Below, piece after piece: positions 17,274-26,220 of a stretch of 64,000 nt of DNA. The stretch's first letter is position 1; every line of letters begins with the position of its first letter. The stretch comes from Mesorhizobium sp. B2-1-8 (GTDB lineage: Bacteria; Pseudomonadota; Alphaproteobacteria; Rhizobiales; Rhizobiaceae). Made by a program: the position numbers and the translations under genes. The DNA is taken from positions 620,001 through 684,000 of the forward strand of contig NZ_CP083952.1 of assembly GCF_006442545.2 (NCBI RefSeq), in the 5' to 3' direction. The notes under the pieces were generated by a model. It was not told the DNA's origin, ran no database searches, and saw nothing but the letters and a program-made list of their open reading frames with translations.

Positions 17274-18269
17274 ATGACAAAGAAAGATCTCGGCCTGCTG
17301 ATCCTGATCCTGGTGGTCGGAGCGGTCGTTGCCATCATCAATCCGCGCTTCCTCCTGCCGATCAATCTCGCCAACACCTCGAATCTCATCGGTCTGTTCG
17401 GCATTCTGTCGATCGGCCAGGCCTTCGTCATCATCACCGGCGGCATCGAGCTGTCCGTCGGCTCCGTCGTCGCGCTGCTCGGCACATTGTTCATCGACTT
17501 CATCGCCGTGCGCAGCATGGGATGGCCGATCGCCTTGGTGCTGATCCTGGTGCTCGGCGCCATCATCGGCCTGGCGCATGGCTGGCTGATCACGCGGCTC
17601 AAGCTGCAGCCCTTCGTCGTCACCTTGTGCGGCCTTTTGATCTATCGCGGCGTCGCGCGCTTCTACACCGCCGATGGCACCGCCGGTTTCGCCTTCGGCC
17701 AGAATTTTCCCGATCTCGAATTCCTGACCGCTGGCCGCTCTTGGGGCGTGCCGAACTCCTTCTTCGCGCTGATCGTCATCGCCATCGTCATGTGGGTGGT
17801 GCTGCACCGCTCGGTGTTCGGGCGCTATCTCTACGCCATCGGCAAGAACGAGGAGGCGGCGAAATATTCGGGCATCCGCACCGGCCGCGTCGTCATGGCG
17901 GCTTACGTCATCTGCGGCGTGCTGACGGCGCTGTCGGCGATCTATTTCGCCATGTACACGCGCTCGATCTCGCCGGCCAGCCATGGCCAGTTCTACGAGC
18001 TCTACGCCATTGCCGCCGCCGTGCTCGGCGGCTTCTCGCTGCGCGGCGGCGAAGGCTCGCTGATCGGCGTCATCCTCGGCACGGTGCTGCTGCAGGAATT
18101 GCAGAACCTGGTCAACCTGCTCGGCATTCCCTCCTCGCTCAACTTCGCGGTGATGGGTGGCGTCATCCTCATCGGGGTGCTGGTCGACCAGCAATGGGGC
18201 GTGTTCCGGGCGCGCCGGCGGATGGTCGATGCCGCCCGCAAGGGCGCGGTCGGCGCGGCAGCGGAATAA
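17274..18269 (+). CDS. Sugar ABC transporter permease (RbsC type)
   Basis: 331 residues with about ten hydrophobic helices. It carries the family hallmarks FVIITGGIELSVGSVVAL near residue 55-72, YAIGKNEEAAKYSGI and the loop AAAVLGGFSLRGGEGSLIG that contacts the ATPase. It forms the membrane channel of the CUT2-class importer with the two upstream genes. The start ATG has GCGGAGACGACG before it. It converges with the small membrane gene at 18278. Confidence 0.92.
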   Translation: MTKKDLGLLILILVVGAVVAIINPRFLLPINLANTSNLIGLFGILSIGQAFVIITGGIELSVGSVVALLGTLFIDFIAVRSMGWPIALVLILVLGAIIGLAHGWLITRLKLQPFVVTLCGLLIYRGVARFYTADGTAGFAFGQNFPDLEFLTAGRSWGVPNSFFALIVIAIVMWVVLHRSVFGRYLYAIGKNEEAAKYSGIRTGRVVMAAYVICGVLTALSAIYFAMYTRSISPASHGQFYELYAIAAAVLGGFSLRGGEGSLIGVILGTVLLQELQNLVNLLGIPSSLNFAVMGGVILIGVLVDQQWGVFRARRRMVDAARKGAVGAAAE

Positions 18270-18277
18270 GTCCTCAA

Positions 18278-18493
18278 CTACCTGCTGCTCGCGCGTGCGG
18301 CGCGGCGAACGCTTTGCAGAAGGATGGCGAGGCAGCCGACCAGCAGCAGCGCGCCGCCAACCAGCGGTGGCAGCGCCAGCAGCTTCACCGCCGCGGTGAC
18401 GGCGGCCACCAGGACCAGTGCCAGCAGCGCCAGATTGCCGTCATCGACGAACATGCCGAAGAATTCGCGGGCAACGAGACGAATGACGTTCAT
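18278..18493 (-). CDS. Small membrane protein next to the COG4280 gene
   Basis: 71 residues, two hydrophobic helices (about 20-37 and 42-62) and a basic C-terminus. No named family was recognised. Its start overlaps the stop of the 18490 gene by 4 bases (ATGA), so both are translated from one mRNA and probably act together in the membrane. Confidence 0.6.
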   Translation of the reverse strand: MNVIRLVAREFFGMFVDDGNLALLALVLVAAVTAAVKLLALPPLVGGALLLVGCLAILLQSVRRAARASSR

Positions 18494-19245
18494 CGGGCGA
18501 GCCCACCAGCGGCTGTGGGATTGGTGCCGCGCAGCCAGCGCACCATGGCGAAGGACGCCAGCGCGACGATGGCGAAGATGGCGAGCAGAGCAAGATCAGC
18601 ACCCGGCCAGTCGGCGCCGATCCCCTCGCCGGTCCAGAAGATGCCGAAGCTGGTCAGCATCAGCCCGACCACGAATTTAAGCGCATTTTCCGGCACGCGC
18701 GCCAGCGGACGGTGAACCGCCAGGCCGACAAGCATCACCAGAATGAAGGCCGCCAGCGCGCCCATGCTGGCGTATAGCGTCTGCCCGTGCGCGGCGCCGA
18801 CGGCAATGACGATGAACACCACCTCGACACCCTCGAGCAGCACCGCCTTGAAGGACGCCAGTCCGGCGAGGTAGTCGGCGCGCCGATCTCCGGCCTGCCG
18901 GTGCAGCGCGGCGGTTTCCTTGGCGAAAGCCGCTTCCTCGTCATGCAGGGCGATGACGCCGACGCTGCGCAGGATGGCCTTTCGCAACCAGCGCATGCCG
19001 AACAGGATCAGCAACGCCCCGACGGCGAACTGCAGCGTGGTGATCGGCACCAGCGCCAGCAGCGGCCCGAACGCCAGCACCAGGGCCGCCAGCACCGCCA
19101 GCGCCAGCGCGGCACCCGTCAAAGCCGGACGCCAGCTGCGTGTCACCCCCACCGCGAGCACTATGGTGAAAGCTTCGACGACCTCGACCAGGGAGGCGAG
19201 AAATGCCGCCGTGACTGTCGAGAGAATGGGTGTCAGTGTCTGCAT
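18490..19245 (-). CDS. COG4280-type multi-helix membrane protein
   Basis: 251 residues from ATG 19245 (the frame upstream to 19452 is not conserved), with seven or so helices. Two helices carry related acidic motifs, LVEVVEAFTIVLAVG (about residues 17-31) and LLEGVEVVFIVIAVG (about 128-142), an E-x-x-E pattern reminiscent of the REGLE motif of FTR1/EfeU iron permeases and suggesting an internal duplication. Similar uncharacterised proteins are common in Rhizobiales. A metal or oxidant transport role is conceivable but unproven. It is coupled to the 71-residue membrane protein downstream. Confidence 0.7.
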   Translation of the reverse strand: MQTLTPILSTVTAAFLASLVEVVEAFTIVLAVGVTRSWRPALTGAALALAVLAALVLAFGPLLALVPITTLQFAVGALLILFGMRWLRKAILRSVGVIALHDEEAAFAKETAALHRQAGDRRADYLAGLASFKAVLLEGVEVVFIVIAVGAAHGQTLYASMGALAAFILVMLVGLAVHRPLARVPENALKFVVGLMLTSFGIFWTGEGIGADWPGADLALLAIFAIVALASFAMVRWLRGTNPTAAGGLAR

Positions 19246-19325
19246 CAAGGCTTCCTGTCTTGTCTCGTTCGACCATGATCTTTTTGGCCGGTCATTTCCA
19301 GCTTCGGGAGTGCGATCCGGGATCA

Positions 19326-20369
19326 CTATGCGGTCAGCACCACACAGCGCTCCGGTGGCAACGAAAAGGCAAGCGCGGCGCCAATAGGCGGCGCTTCGGG
19401 CCAGTCGAGCCGTATGCGTTGTTGTCCGAGATCGACCGCCAGCCGCCAACATCGGCCCTGGAAAGCGCTCGACAGCACCTTGCCCTGCAATCGATTGCCG
19501 GGATAGGCGTCCGCCGGCCGGGCGTCCTCGGGACGGATGACCAGCATGCCTGAGCCGGATCGGGCGCCCGGCGTGCGCACGGTTTCGGCATCACTGTCGG
19601 CGATCCTGAAATGCTCGTCCCTTACCTGCCCGCGAACGATCGAAAAGCCGCCGATGAAGCCCGCCACGAAAGAATCGGCCGGCGCTTCATAGATGGCGCG
19701 TGGCGTGTCGAACTGGACGATCTCGCCTGCCCGCATGATGGCTATACGGTCGGAGACCGCCATGGCCTCCGCCTGGTCATGCGTCACATAGACGACCGTG
19801 ATGGCTTCGCGGCGCACCATCTCCATCATCTCGATGCGCATGTCCTCGCGCAGCGCGGCATCGAGGTTGCTCAGCGGTTCGTCGAACAGCATCAGCGCCG
19901 GACGCGCCGCGAGGCAGCGCGCGATGGCGACGCGCTGCTGCTGGCCGCCGGACAATTCCGTGGGATAACGATCCTTGTAGGGAGCAAGGCGGGTGACGTC
20001 GAACGCATGGTTCACCCGCTGGGCTATTTCCTGCTCCGAAAGCCGCTGCGCGCGCAGGCCGAAGGCGAGATTGTTGGCCACCGTCATATGCGGCCACAGC
20101 GCATAGTCCTGGAAGACCATGCCGATCCGCCGCTTTTCAGGAGGTACGACCGACGTCTCGCTCCATACGACCCGTCCGTCCAGCGTGATCGATCCCTTTT
20201 CGGGTGCGACCAGCCCGGCGATGATGCGCAGAAGCGTGGTCTTGCCGGAGCCGCTGGCACCGAGAAGCGACACCACTTCGCCGGCATCGATCTTGAGGTC
20301 CAGGTCGGTCAGGATGGGGCGCCCGCCGAGCGACTTGCAAATGCCGGCACAATGCAGGGATGCGGTCAT
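19326..20369 (-). CDS. ABC transporter ATPase, Fe3+/2-aminoethylphosphonate (FbpC/PhnT) type
   Basis: 347 residues: Walker A GASGSGKTT (37-45), signature LSGGQQQR, Walker B ALMLFDEP, switch histidine in YVTHDQAEAM, and a C-terminal TOBE/OB regulatory domain. FQDYALWPHMTV and the overall length fit the family powering iron, thiamine or 2-aminoethylphosphonate importers. Its start overlaps the fused permease stop by 4 bases. With the phn genes upstream, a phosphonate is the favoured substrate, but this is inference. Confidence 0.88.
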   Translation of the reverse strand: MTASLHCAGICKSLGGRPILTDLDLKIDAGEVVSLLGASGSGKTTLLRIIAGLVAPEKGSITLDGRVVWSETSVVPPEKRRIGMVFQDYALWPHMTVANNLAFGLRAQRLSEQEIAQRVNHAFDVTRLAPYKDRYPTELSGGQQQRVAIARCLAARPALMLFDEPLSNLDAALREDMRIEMMEMVRREAITVVYVTHDQAEAMAVSDRIAIMRAGEIVQFDTPRAIYEAPADSFVAGFIGGFSIVRGQVRDEHFRIADSDAETVRTPGARSGSGMLVIRPEDARPADAYPGNRLQGKVLSSAFQGRCWRLAVDLGQQRIRLDWPEAPPIGAALAFSLPPERCVVLTA

Positions 20370-22195
20370 GACAAGGGTTCCACTCCGACGGTCTGGTGGT
20401 GGCCCGCATCGACAAGCGCCGCACTCCGGCGCGGTCTGACGAACCGCCGAAGCGGATACCAGACCAGCGCGGCACCCATGCCCGCGGCCGCCATGGCGAC
20501 CAGCGCGATCGCCGAGGCCAATCCGTCCCGATCGTGGCTGAACAGCTTCAGGATGAGCGTCGGCGCCGGCGGGCCGCTCCGGGGAATAAGCATTTGCGAG
20601 ATCGGCAGTTCGAACACGGTGCGGATGAACGTCAACAGGAAGGCCGTCACCACGCTCAGCAGGATCAGCGGCAAGGTAATTGCCAGCAACCGGCGGGTCG
20701 CCCCGACGCCGTGCAGGCGCGCCGCATCCGTCAAGCCTGGCGCCAGCTGGCCGATGGCCGAAAGGATCACCACCAGACAGTAAGGAAGCGCTGCCGCGAC
20801 ATAGCCCATGACCAGCAGCGAGCCATCGCCATAATGGGGAAAGGGCCAGTCGCGGAAACCCGGCAAGCGATTCCAGACAAGGATATAGCCGAAGCCGAGC
20901 ACGATGCCCGGTATGGCCACCGACCCCAGCGACAGGCCGATGACGGCGCTGCGCAGAACCGGGCCCGCGCGGTCGAGTTGCGCCGACAGGAGCAAGGCGA
21001 GGGAACTGGCGATAAGGGCTGTCAGCCCGGCATAGAAGAGACTGCGCAGCAAGCCGTCATTGGCCGCGGTGTTCAGGCTGAGCGCCGCCACCATACTGGC
21101 CGCGGTGAAATTGCTCCAGACGAGCCCGTGGCCCAGCGTCTGCGTCAAGGCGCGGGCCGCGATCGCTGCCAGCGGCAATGCCAGCGCCAGGAAGGCAATG
21201 GCAAGGGTCGCCGCCATGGCGAGCCAGCGCCATTTGCCGAGATCGTACAACCTAGCCGGCCTGGCGCGGCCCGAAATCAGGCGCGGATCGGCGCGGCGGC
21301 GCAACAGCCGGTCCGCCACCACGACGAGCAGGACGAGGCTGAGCAGAACGAGCGCCTGGGCGCCGGCGGCGGGAAAATCGACCGGATAGTCGCTTGCGGC
21401 GGCGTAAATGCCATAGGTCAGGACACCAAAATTCGACATTCTGGCGATGGTCGAGGCCAAGCCGAAGTCTGACAGCACCTCGGCGAAGGTGGCGATGAAG
21501 CTCAAGGCGATGGCCGGCGCCAGCAAGGGGCCGTTGATGCGCAGCCAGATCCTGAGTGGAGCGGCGCCGGAGAGCCGCGCTGCATCCTCCAGTTCGCTGC
21601 CCAGTCCGGCCAGCGCGCTGCCGATGATGAAGGCGGCCAGCGGAAACAGGCTGAGCGTGTGGACGAACACCAGGCCGGTCAGGCCGAAAAACGCGGAGCC
21701 CAGCGAAGCAGGCAGCAGCCCGAATTGAGCCAGGTAACCACCGGAAGACATCAGCAGCACCCAGGCGAGCGCCTTCAGATAGGACGGTGTCAGGAAAACC
21801 AGCCATGGCACCATTGAAATTGCTGTCCGGCCCGGAATGTCGCAGCGCTGGACGAGCACCGCGAAAGCGCCGCCCAGCGCCGTCGTGGTGCAGGCGACGA
21901 GCATGCCGAGCTCAAGCGAATGCAGGACCGAGCCCGCGACATAGGGAGAATTGAATACACGGGCCAAGGGCTCGAGGCTCAGACTGTTGCTGGCGTCTTG
22001 CGCGGCAAACAGGCCGGGCATGACCGTCTGGACCAGCACCAGGGCAAGCGGCAATCCGATCAGCAAGGCAAACACGGCGTAGACGGCAAATGGCCCGCCG
22101 TGGCGAGCGAGCGTCGACAGGCGGCCTAGCGGCGGCTTTCCTGCGCCAACGCCGCGGGCAAAGGCCGCGGCGTTGGAATGCTGGAGGATCGTCAT
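20366..22195 (-). CDS. ABC transporter permease, two fused permease domains (PhnU2/FbpB type)
   Basis: 609 residues from ATG 22195. The sequence is two six-helix permease domains in tandem. Each has the cytoplasmic EAA-like loop: LEDAARLSGAAPLRIW in the first half and LTDAARLHGVGATRRL in the second. A single-chain double permease is found in Fe3+ importers and in the putative 2-aminoethylphosphonate system PhnS2-U2-T2. It forms the transmembrane channel with the ATPase at 19326 and the binding protein at 22212. The longer open frame above 22195 merely overlaps the binding-protein gene and is not coding. Confidence 0.88.
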   Translation of the reverse strand: MTILQHSNAAAFARGVGAGKPPLGRLSTLARHGGPFAVYAVFALLIGLPLALVLVQTVMPGLFAAQDASNSLSLEPLARVFNSPYVAGSVLHSLELGMLVACTTTALGGAFAVLVQRCDIPGRTAISMVPWLVFLTPSYLKALAWVLLMSSGGYLAQFGLLPASLGSAFFGLTGLVFVHTLSLFPLAAFIIGSALAGLGSELEDAARLSGAAPLRIWLRINGPLLAPAIALSFIATFAEVLSDFGLASTIARMSNFGVLTYGIYAAASDYPVDFPAAGAQALVLLSLVLLVVVADRLLRRRADPRLISGRARPARLYDLGKWRWLAMAATLAIAFLALALPLAAIAARALTQTLGHGLVWSNFTAASMVAALSLNTAANDGLLRSLFYAGLTALIASSLALLLSAQLDRAGPVLRSAVIGLSLGSVAIPGIVLGFGYILVWNRLPGFRDWPFPHYGDGSLLVMGYVAAALPYCLVVILSAIGQLAPGLTDAARLHGVGATRRLLAITLPLILLSVVTAFLLTFIRTVFELPISQMLIPRSGPPAPTLILKLFSHDRDGLASAIALVAMAAAGMGAALVWYPLRRFVRPRRSAALVDAGHHQTVGVEPLS

Positions 22196-22211
22196 TTCCC
22201 AAACAGCCGGA

Positions 22212-23216
22212 TCACTGGACGAAACTGGCCTTGTACCACTGCTTCCACTCGGTCTCGTGAGCCGAGGCCACGGCATCGTCGAGATGCGTGTAGGTGATGT
22301 TGGTCTCGCGGCCTGGCTTGGCGTTGATGCCCTTGATGATCGGGATGTAGAAGAAGTCGGTGTCGTCGCCATTCTGCATGGCGGCCTGGCCTTCGGCACT
22401 GGTGACGAAGTCGATGAATTTCCGGGCCGCGTCCATGTGCTGGGTCTTGGCGCTGATGCCGAGGCCTTGCGGCAGGGATACCGAGCCCTCGCTGGGGTAG
22501 ACCGCGACGACGGGTTCGCCGGCGGCGATCTTTGAGAAGATGGCGCTGTCCTGGTTGATGCCGACGGAGGCATCGCCGGTCAGCACGGCCTTGTTCACCT
22601 TGCCGCCGCTCGACAGGCCGGACAGGGACTTGTTGGTCAGCGTCTTGGCCAGGAGAGCCTTGCCGGCATCGAGGCCGTTGGTCTGGAAGAAGCCGGCCAG
22701 CCATTGATAGGCCGGTCCCGACAGGTTGGGATCCTTGGCCGCGACGCCGCCGGCGAAGGACTGAAGATCGGCCCAGGATTTGGGCATCTTGCCGGCTGGC
22801 ACTTTCTTGGTGTTGACCTCGATGGCCGTGGTGCTGGTGCCGGTCGGCAGGAAGGCGTGGCTTTGCGGGATCAGCGACTTGCCGAGATCGGTGAAGGCCA
22901 CCTTGTCGTAGGCGGCGGCGGGAATGGCCTGCAGCACATGATCTGCCGCCATCCGCTCCATCACGGCGGAGCCGTCGACCCAGACGATGTCGAATTGCGG
23001 ATTGCTGCCTTCGGCGGCGATCTTGCCCAGCGTCTCGCCTGTGCTGCCGGGTTCGACGACATCGACGGTGAGGCCGGTCTTGGCCTGGAAGGCCTTGGCC
23101 ACCGGGCCGGCGAAGTCGAGCGCGTCATAAAGCACGAGGTCGGATGCCGAGGCAGGTGCTGCCATGGCAAGCGCACTCAAGCCAATTGCCAAATAGAAAC
23201 TTGTACGTACGTTCAT
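22212..23216 (-). CDS. ABC transporter substrate-binding protein, Fe3+/2-aminoethylphosphonate type
   Basis: 334 residues from ATG 23216 behind GGAGAGC. A signal peptide ends at MAAPASA; the mature protein starts SDLVLYDALDFAGPVAKAF, as in extracellular binding proteins of family 1/6 (FbpA/PhnS). The internal DIVWVDGSAVMERM and GINQDSAIFSKIAAGEPV segments fit that fold. The tyrosine cluster that binds iron in FbpA is not evident, which favours an organophosphonate or phosphoester ligand. It begins the three-gene transport operon and lies beside an RpiR regulator. Confidence 0.85.
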   Translation of the reverse strand: MNVRTSFYLAIGLSALAMAAPASASDLVLYDALDFAGPVAKAFQAKTGLTVDVVEPGSTGETLGKIAAEGSNPQFDIVWVDGSAVMERMAADHVLQAIPAAAYDKVAFTDLGKSLIPQSHAFLPTGTSTTAIEVNTKKVPAGKMPKSWADLQSFAGGVAAKDPNLSGPAYQWLAGFFQTNGLDAGKALLAKTLTNKSLSGLSSGGKVNKAVLTGDASVGINQDSAIFSKIAAGEPVVAVYPSEGSVSLPQGLGISAKTQHMDAARKFIDFVTSAEGQAAMQNGDDTDFFYIPIIKGINAKPGRETNITYTHLDDAVASAHETEWKQWYKASFVQ

Positions 23217-23307
23217 CTTGCTCTCCAGTAGATTTTCCATGGGCACAGTAAGTTCCGTCGTATCATGTATGAACAGATTGAATGTTTTGTGTCGTCTGCA
23301 GAGTTTC

Positions 23308-24225
23308 TTAATTTTTATTATATTTATTCTTACGTATGCCCCGCTTTATCCAGGCCTTGTCGATCGATCCCCGAACCGTGCTCAGCCGCTCGAGGGCATC
23401 AAAGGCGGCTTCGCTGTTTCGTTTCGCCAGCCCGATGATCATCGCCTCGATGAGGACGATCGTGCCGCCATGCATGGCCAGGTGATCGGCCTTGCCGCGC
23501 GGAACCGGGAGGCTCTCCGCCACCTTGCCGGGAACCAGCGGAGCCAGATTGTCACTGATAAGCACCACCGGAATGTCGAAACGCGCGGCATGGTCGAGCA
23601 CGACTTCCACCTCGCGATAGAGCGGCGCGTAGGCCATCATCATCACGGCGTCGCCCTTGCCGAGCCACAGCAGGCGATCGGCGAGCGCAATTCCCGATAC
23701 CGACAGCGCGCTGGTCGGCAGGCCGATCCGGTTGAACTGCAAACTGGCATAGTCGGCCATGGCGCCCGATGGACCTATGCCGAAGACATGGCGGCGGCTG
23801 GCCCGCGCCAGAATGTCGACGCTGCGCTCGAAAGCCGCCGCCATCTCCGGACGCTTGAGCACGTCGAGCACGCTGTCATGGAGGTCGATCACATGCCGCA
23901 GTGCCCCGGCACTGTCGTCGCCGGTCTCCTGCAAGGTGCGCGCCAGGCGCTTGCCTGGGGATGGCGTGCCGGTCAGGTCAGACAACAGCATCTGGCGAAG
24001 CGCCGAGAGGCTGTCGAATCCAAGCGAGCGCGCCGTCCGCACGACGGTCGCATCGCTGGTGCCGGCGAGTTCTGCGATCTCGGCCGCCGACCCCAGCAGG
24101 ACCGACTGCTTCTGGTCGACGAAGAACCGCGCCATGCGCTGCTCGGCCGGCGGCAAGCTTTCGAGTACCGCCTGAACACGGGCATCGACCGTCATCCTTC
24201 GGTCTTCCGAGGCATCATAGGTCAT
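23308..24225 (-). CDS. RpiR (MurR/RpiR) family transcriptional regulator
   Basis: 305 residues. An N-terminal helix-turn-helix (EIAELAGTSDATVVRTARSL, about 47-66) is joined to a SIS phosphosugar-binding domain (ARASRRHVFGIGPSGAMAD to about residue 270). RpiR regulators usually bind phosphorylated sugars. It precedes the ABC operon on the same strand and follows phnN, so it may govern uptake of a phosphorylated compound. A shorter start at 24195 (MTVDARVQAV) is possible. The AT-rich leader at 23217-23307 between it and the binding-protein gene is a likely promoter region. Confidence 0.85.
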   Translation of the reverse strand: MTYDASEDRRMTVDARVQAVLESLPPAEQRMARFFVDQKQSVLLGSAAEIAELAGTSDATVVRTARSLGFDSLSALRQMLLSDLTGTPSPGKRLARTLQETGDDSAGALRHVIDLHDSVLDVLKRPEMAAAFERSVDILARASRRHVFGIGPSGAMADYASLQFNRIGLPTSALSVSGIALADRLLWLGKGDAVMMMAYAPLYREVEVVLDHAARFDIPVVLISDNLAPLVPGKVAESLPVPRGKADHLAMHGGTIVLIEAMIIGLAKRNSEAAFDALERLSTVRGSIDKAWIKRGIRKNKYNKN

Positions 24226-24418
24226 GGTGGCCGGCCCGCTCGCTCGTCTGTAGTGATTACAACGGGGGCCACAATCCGAAATGTCTGTTACAGGGATGTG
24301 ACGGCGGCCGTCAGGCCCACGCGACCATGTCGCTGCTCAAAGATAAGCAGCCACGGACCGCTGCAAGCAGCGGTCGCGGCATCGTGATGTGCCGAAATCG
24401 GAGCTGGAGGATCTTGGC

Positions 24419-25048
24419 TTAGATCAGACCCGACATGTCGGAGAAGGCCATCGCCTTGCGCAGCAGCTCGGCGAAGCGTTCGCCGGCCACCTCGCGCGGA
24501 CCGCTGTTGTCGATCGAGGTGACGCCGGGGCCGGACAAGGTCACATTGGCGCTGCGCGCAAGCCGCGCCAGCACTTCGCCGCGCGACTCGCGGCCGCGCA
24601 TCGCCAGCCGCTCGGCCAGTACCTCGGGCGAAGCGGTGATCTCTACGATCGCCAGATTGGCATAGCGTTCGCGCAGAGTGGGGATGATCGCGCGCGACAC
24701 GTTGGCCACGACAACGTGTCCGTTGGAAACGGACCAGTCGACATCGGCAGGCAGGCCATAGCGCAGGCCATGCGCCTCCCAGGAGATAGCGAAGGCGCCG
24801 TCGGCATCGGCCTCGGCGAAGGCGGCATCGGCCAGCGTGTCGTGATCCTCGCTCGCCGCATCGCTCGGCCTGGTGATGACGCGGCGCACGAACTCCAACT
24901 GCGTCTCGTCGGCGAAGAGCGCCTTGGCGTAGCCGATCACCGTGTCCTTGCCGGCACCGCTTGGGCCCACGACAGCGACAAAGACGCCGTGACGGATCGG
25001 AAAGGTTTCGGCGGACAGTTCGCGCTCGATCAAGGCCGACACCATCAT
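24419..25048 (-). CDS. phnN: Ribose 1,5-bisphosphate phosphokinase PhnN
   Basis: 209 residues, P-loop kinase with GPSGAGKDT at 28-36 and the guanylate-kinase-like lid and base regions (RRVITRPSDA, ISWEAHGLRYGLP). PhnN phosphorylates ribose 1,5-bisphosphate to PRPP, salvaging the sugar left after C-P lyase action. Its start overlaps the stop of phnM by 4 bases, so the two are coupled. The core C-P lyase genes (phnG-phnL) are not in this window and must be elsewhere if the pathway is complete. The 190 bases below its stop hold no gene. Confidence 0.92.
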   Translation of the reverse strand: MMVSALIERELSAETFPIRHGVFVAVVGPSGAGKDTVIGYAKALFADETQLEFVRRVITRPSDAASEDHDTLADAAFAEADADGAFAISWEAHGLRYGLPADVDWSVSNGHVVVANVSRAIIPTLRERYANLAIVEITASPEVLAERLAMRGRESRGEVLARLARSANVTLSGPGVTSIDNSGPREVAGERFAELLRKAMAFSDMSGLI

Positions 25049-26184
25049 GCCACCCGGCGTCCCTGCCGCCAGACGGTGCGCACGACCGGAACATGATCGT
25101 CGACTCGCACGCGCACCAGATCGGCGCGGCGCCCCTGCTCGATGACGCCGCGATCATCAAGGCCGACCGCCTGCGCCGGGTTCTTCGAAACCATGGCGAC
25201 GGCCTGCGGCAGCGAAATGCCTTCGACCATGTCGCCGAGGAAGAAGGCCGACTGGATCAGGCTGAAGGGGATGTAATCGGACGACAGGATGTCGAGCAGG
25301 CCGTCACTGGCCAAGGTACGGGCCGAAACATTGCCCGAATGCGAGGCGCCGCGCATGACATTGGGCGCCCCCATCAGCACGCCGAGCCCGGCGGCCTTCG
25401 AGGCCCGCGCCGCTTCCTCGGTGGTCGGGAACTCGGCAACCCGCACGCCCTGCTCGATGGCCTCGTCGACATGGGCCGACGTGGCGTCGTCGTGGCTGGC
25501 GAGCACGATGCCGCGCTCCTGGCAGGCGGCGGCGATGAAGACGCGGTTCGGCCCCGAATTCTGCGCCGATTCGGTCATCCGCTTCTCGCAGAATTTCTGG
25601 AAGTCGCGATCCGAGAGTTTCAGCTTGCGCTGATAGTAGTAGGCATAGGTCTCAAGGTTGACGAACTGGCGCTGGCCCGGCGCATGGTCCATCAGCGATG
25701 CCAGCCTGACCCGCTCGTCGCCGTCGAAATTGGCGAATGCCTTGAGGCAGTCCGGCGCCGAGACCTCACAGCGAAGATGCAGGAAGTGATCGGCCCGCAG
25801 ACGATCCTGCGCGACGCTGTCCTCGATCGCGTCGGCCAGCTTGCGGATATCGTCCAATGTCAGGTCGGCGTCCTCGTCCATGCCGACGCGCAAGGCATCG
25901 AGCACGGTGGTGATGCCGGCGGTCGCCACCTGCGCGTCATGCGCAAGCACCGCGGCGATCGGGTTCCAGCGCACTTTCGGCCGCGGCGCATAATGGCCCT
26001 CGAGATGATCGGTGTGGAGTTCGACCAGCCCTGGAATGATGAAGTCGCCGCCCATGTCCTCGCCGATGCGGCCAGTGCCAGCATCGATGCCGGCGACAAA
26101 GCCGTCGCGCAGCACCAGCGACCCTTCGACGATCTCGTCGGCAAGTACGATGCGGGCGTTGGAAAGGACAGTTTCGGTGGTCAT
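25045..26184 (-). CDS. phnM: Alpha-D-ribose 1-methylphosphonate 5-triphosphate diphosphatase PhnM
   Basis: 379 residues of the amidohydrolase superfamily. The metal-binding start of the barrel is LVELHTDHLEGHYAPRP, and later metal ligands lie in LASHDDATSAHV and near SSDYIPFSLIQ. PhnM removes pyrophosphate from the ribose 1-phosphonate 5-triphosphate intermediate of the C-P lyase pathway in the cytosol. It is followed by phnN with a 4-base overlap and preceded by the DUF1045 gene, the usual trio at the end of phn operons in rhizobia. Confidence 0.95.
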   Translation of the reverse strand: MTTETVLSNARIVLADEIVEGSLVLRDGFVAGIDAGTGRIGEDMGGDFIIPGLVELHTDHLEGHYAPRPKVRWNPIAAVLAHDAQVATAGITTVLDALRVGMDEDADLTLDDIRKLADAIEDSVAQDRLRADHFLHLRCEVSAPDCLKAFANFDGDERVRLASLMDHAPGQRQFVNLETYAYYYQRKLKLSDRDFQKFCEKRMTESAQNSGPNRVFIAAACQERGIVLASHDDATSAHVDEAIEQGVRVAEFPTTEEAARASKAAGLGVLMGAPNVMRGASHSGNVSARTLASDGLLDILSSDYIPFSLIQSAFFLGDMVEGISLPQAVAMVSKNPAQAVGLDDRGVIEQGRRADLVRVRVDDHVPVVRTVWRQGRRVA

Positions 26185-26220
26185 TTTAGGCTAGTCCTTG
26201 GCTCTTGCGGTCGGGTTGGT

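Noticed and set aside
16740..18194. 484-codon minus-strand frame over the sugar ABC genes
   Set aside because: Low-complexity antisense sequence rich in Asp, His and Arg; the plus strand encodes ATPase and permease.
20366..22573. N-terminal 126-codon extension of the fused permease
   Set aside because: The extension overlaps the binding-protein gene in another frame and is Ser/Pro/Arg-rich; ATG 22195 fits the first helix.
23217..24418. CRISPR or other repeat array in AT-rich stretches
   Set aside because: No regularly spaced repeats; the AT-rich parts are the leader of the binding-protein gene and the end of the RpiR gene.
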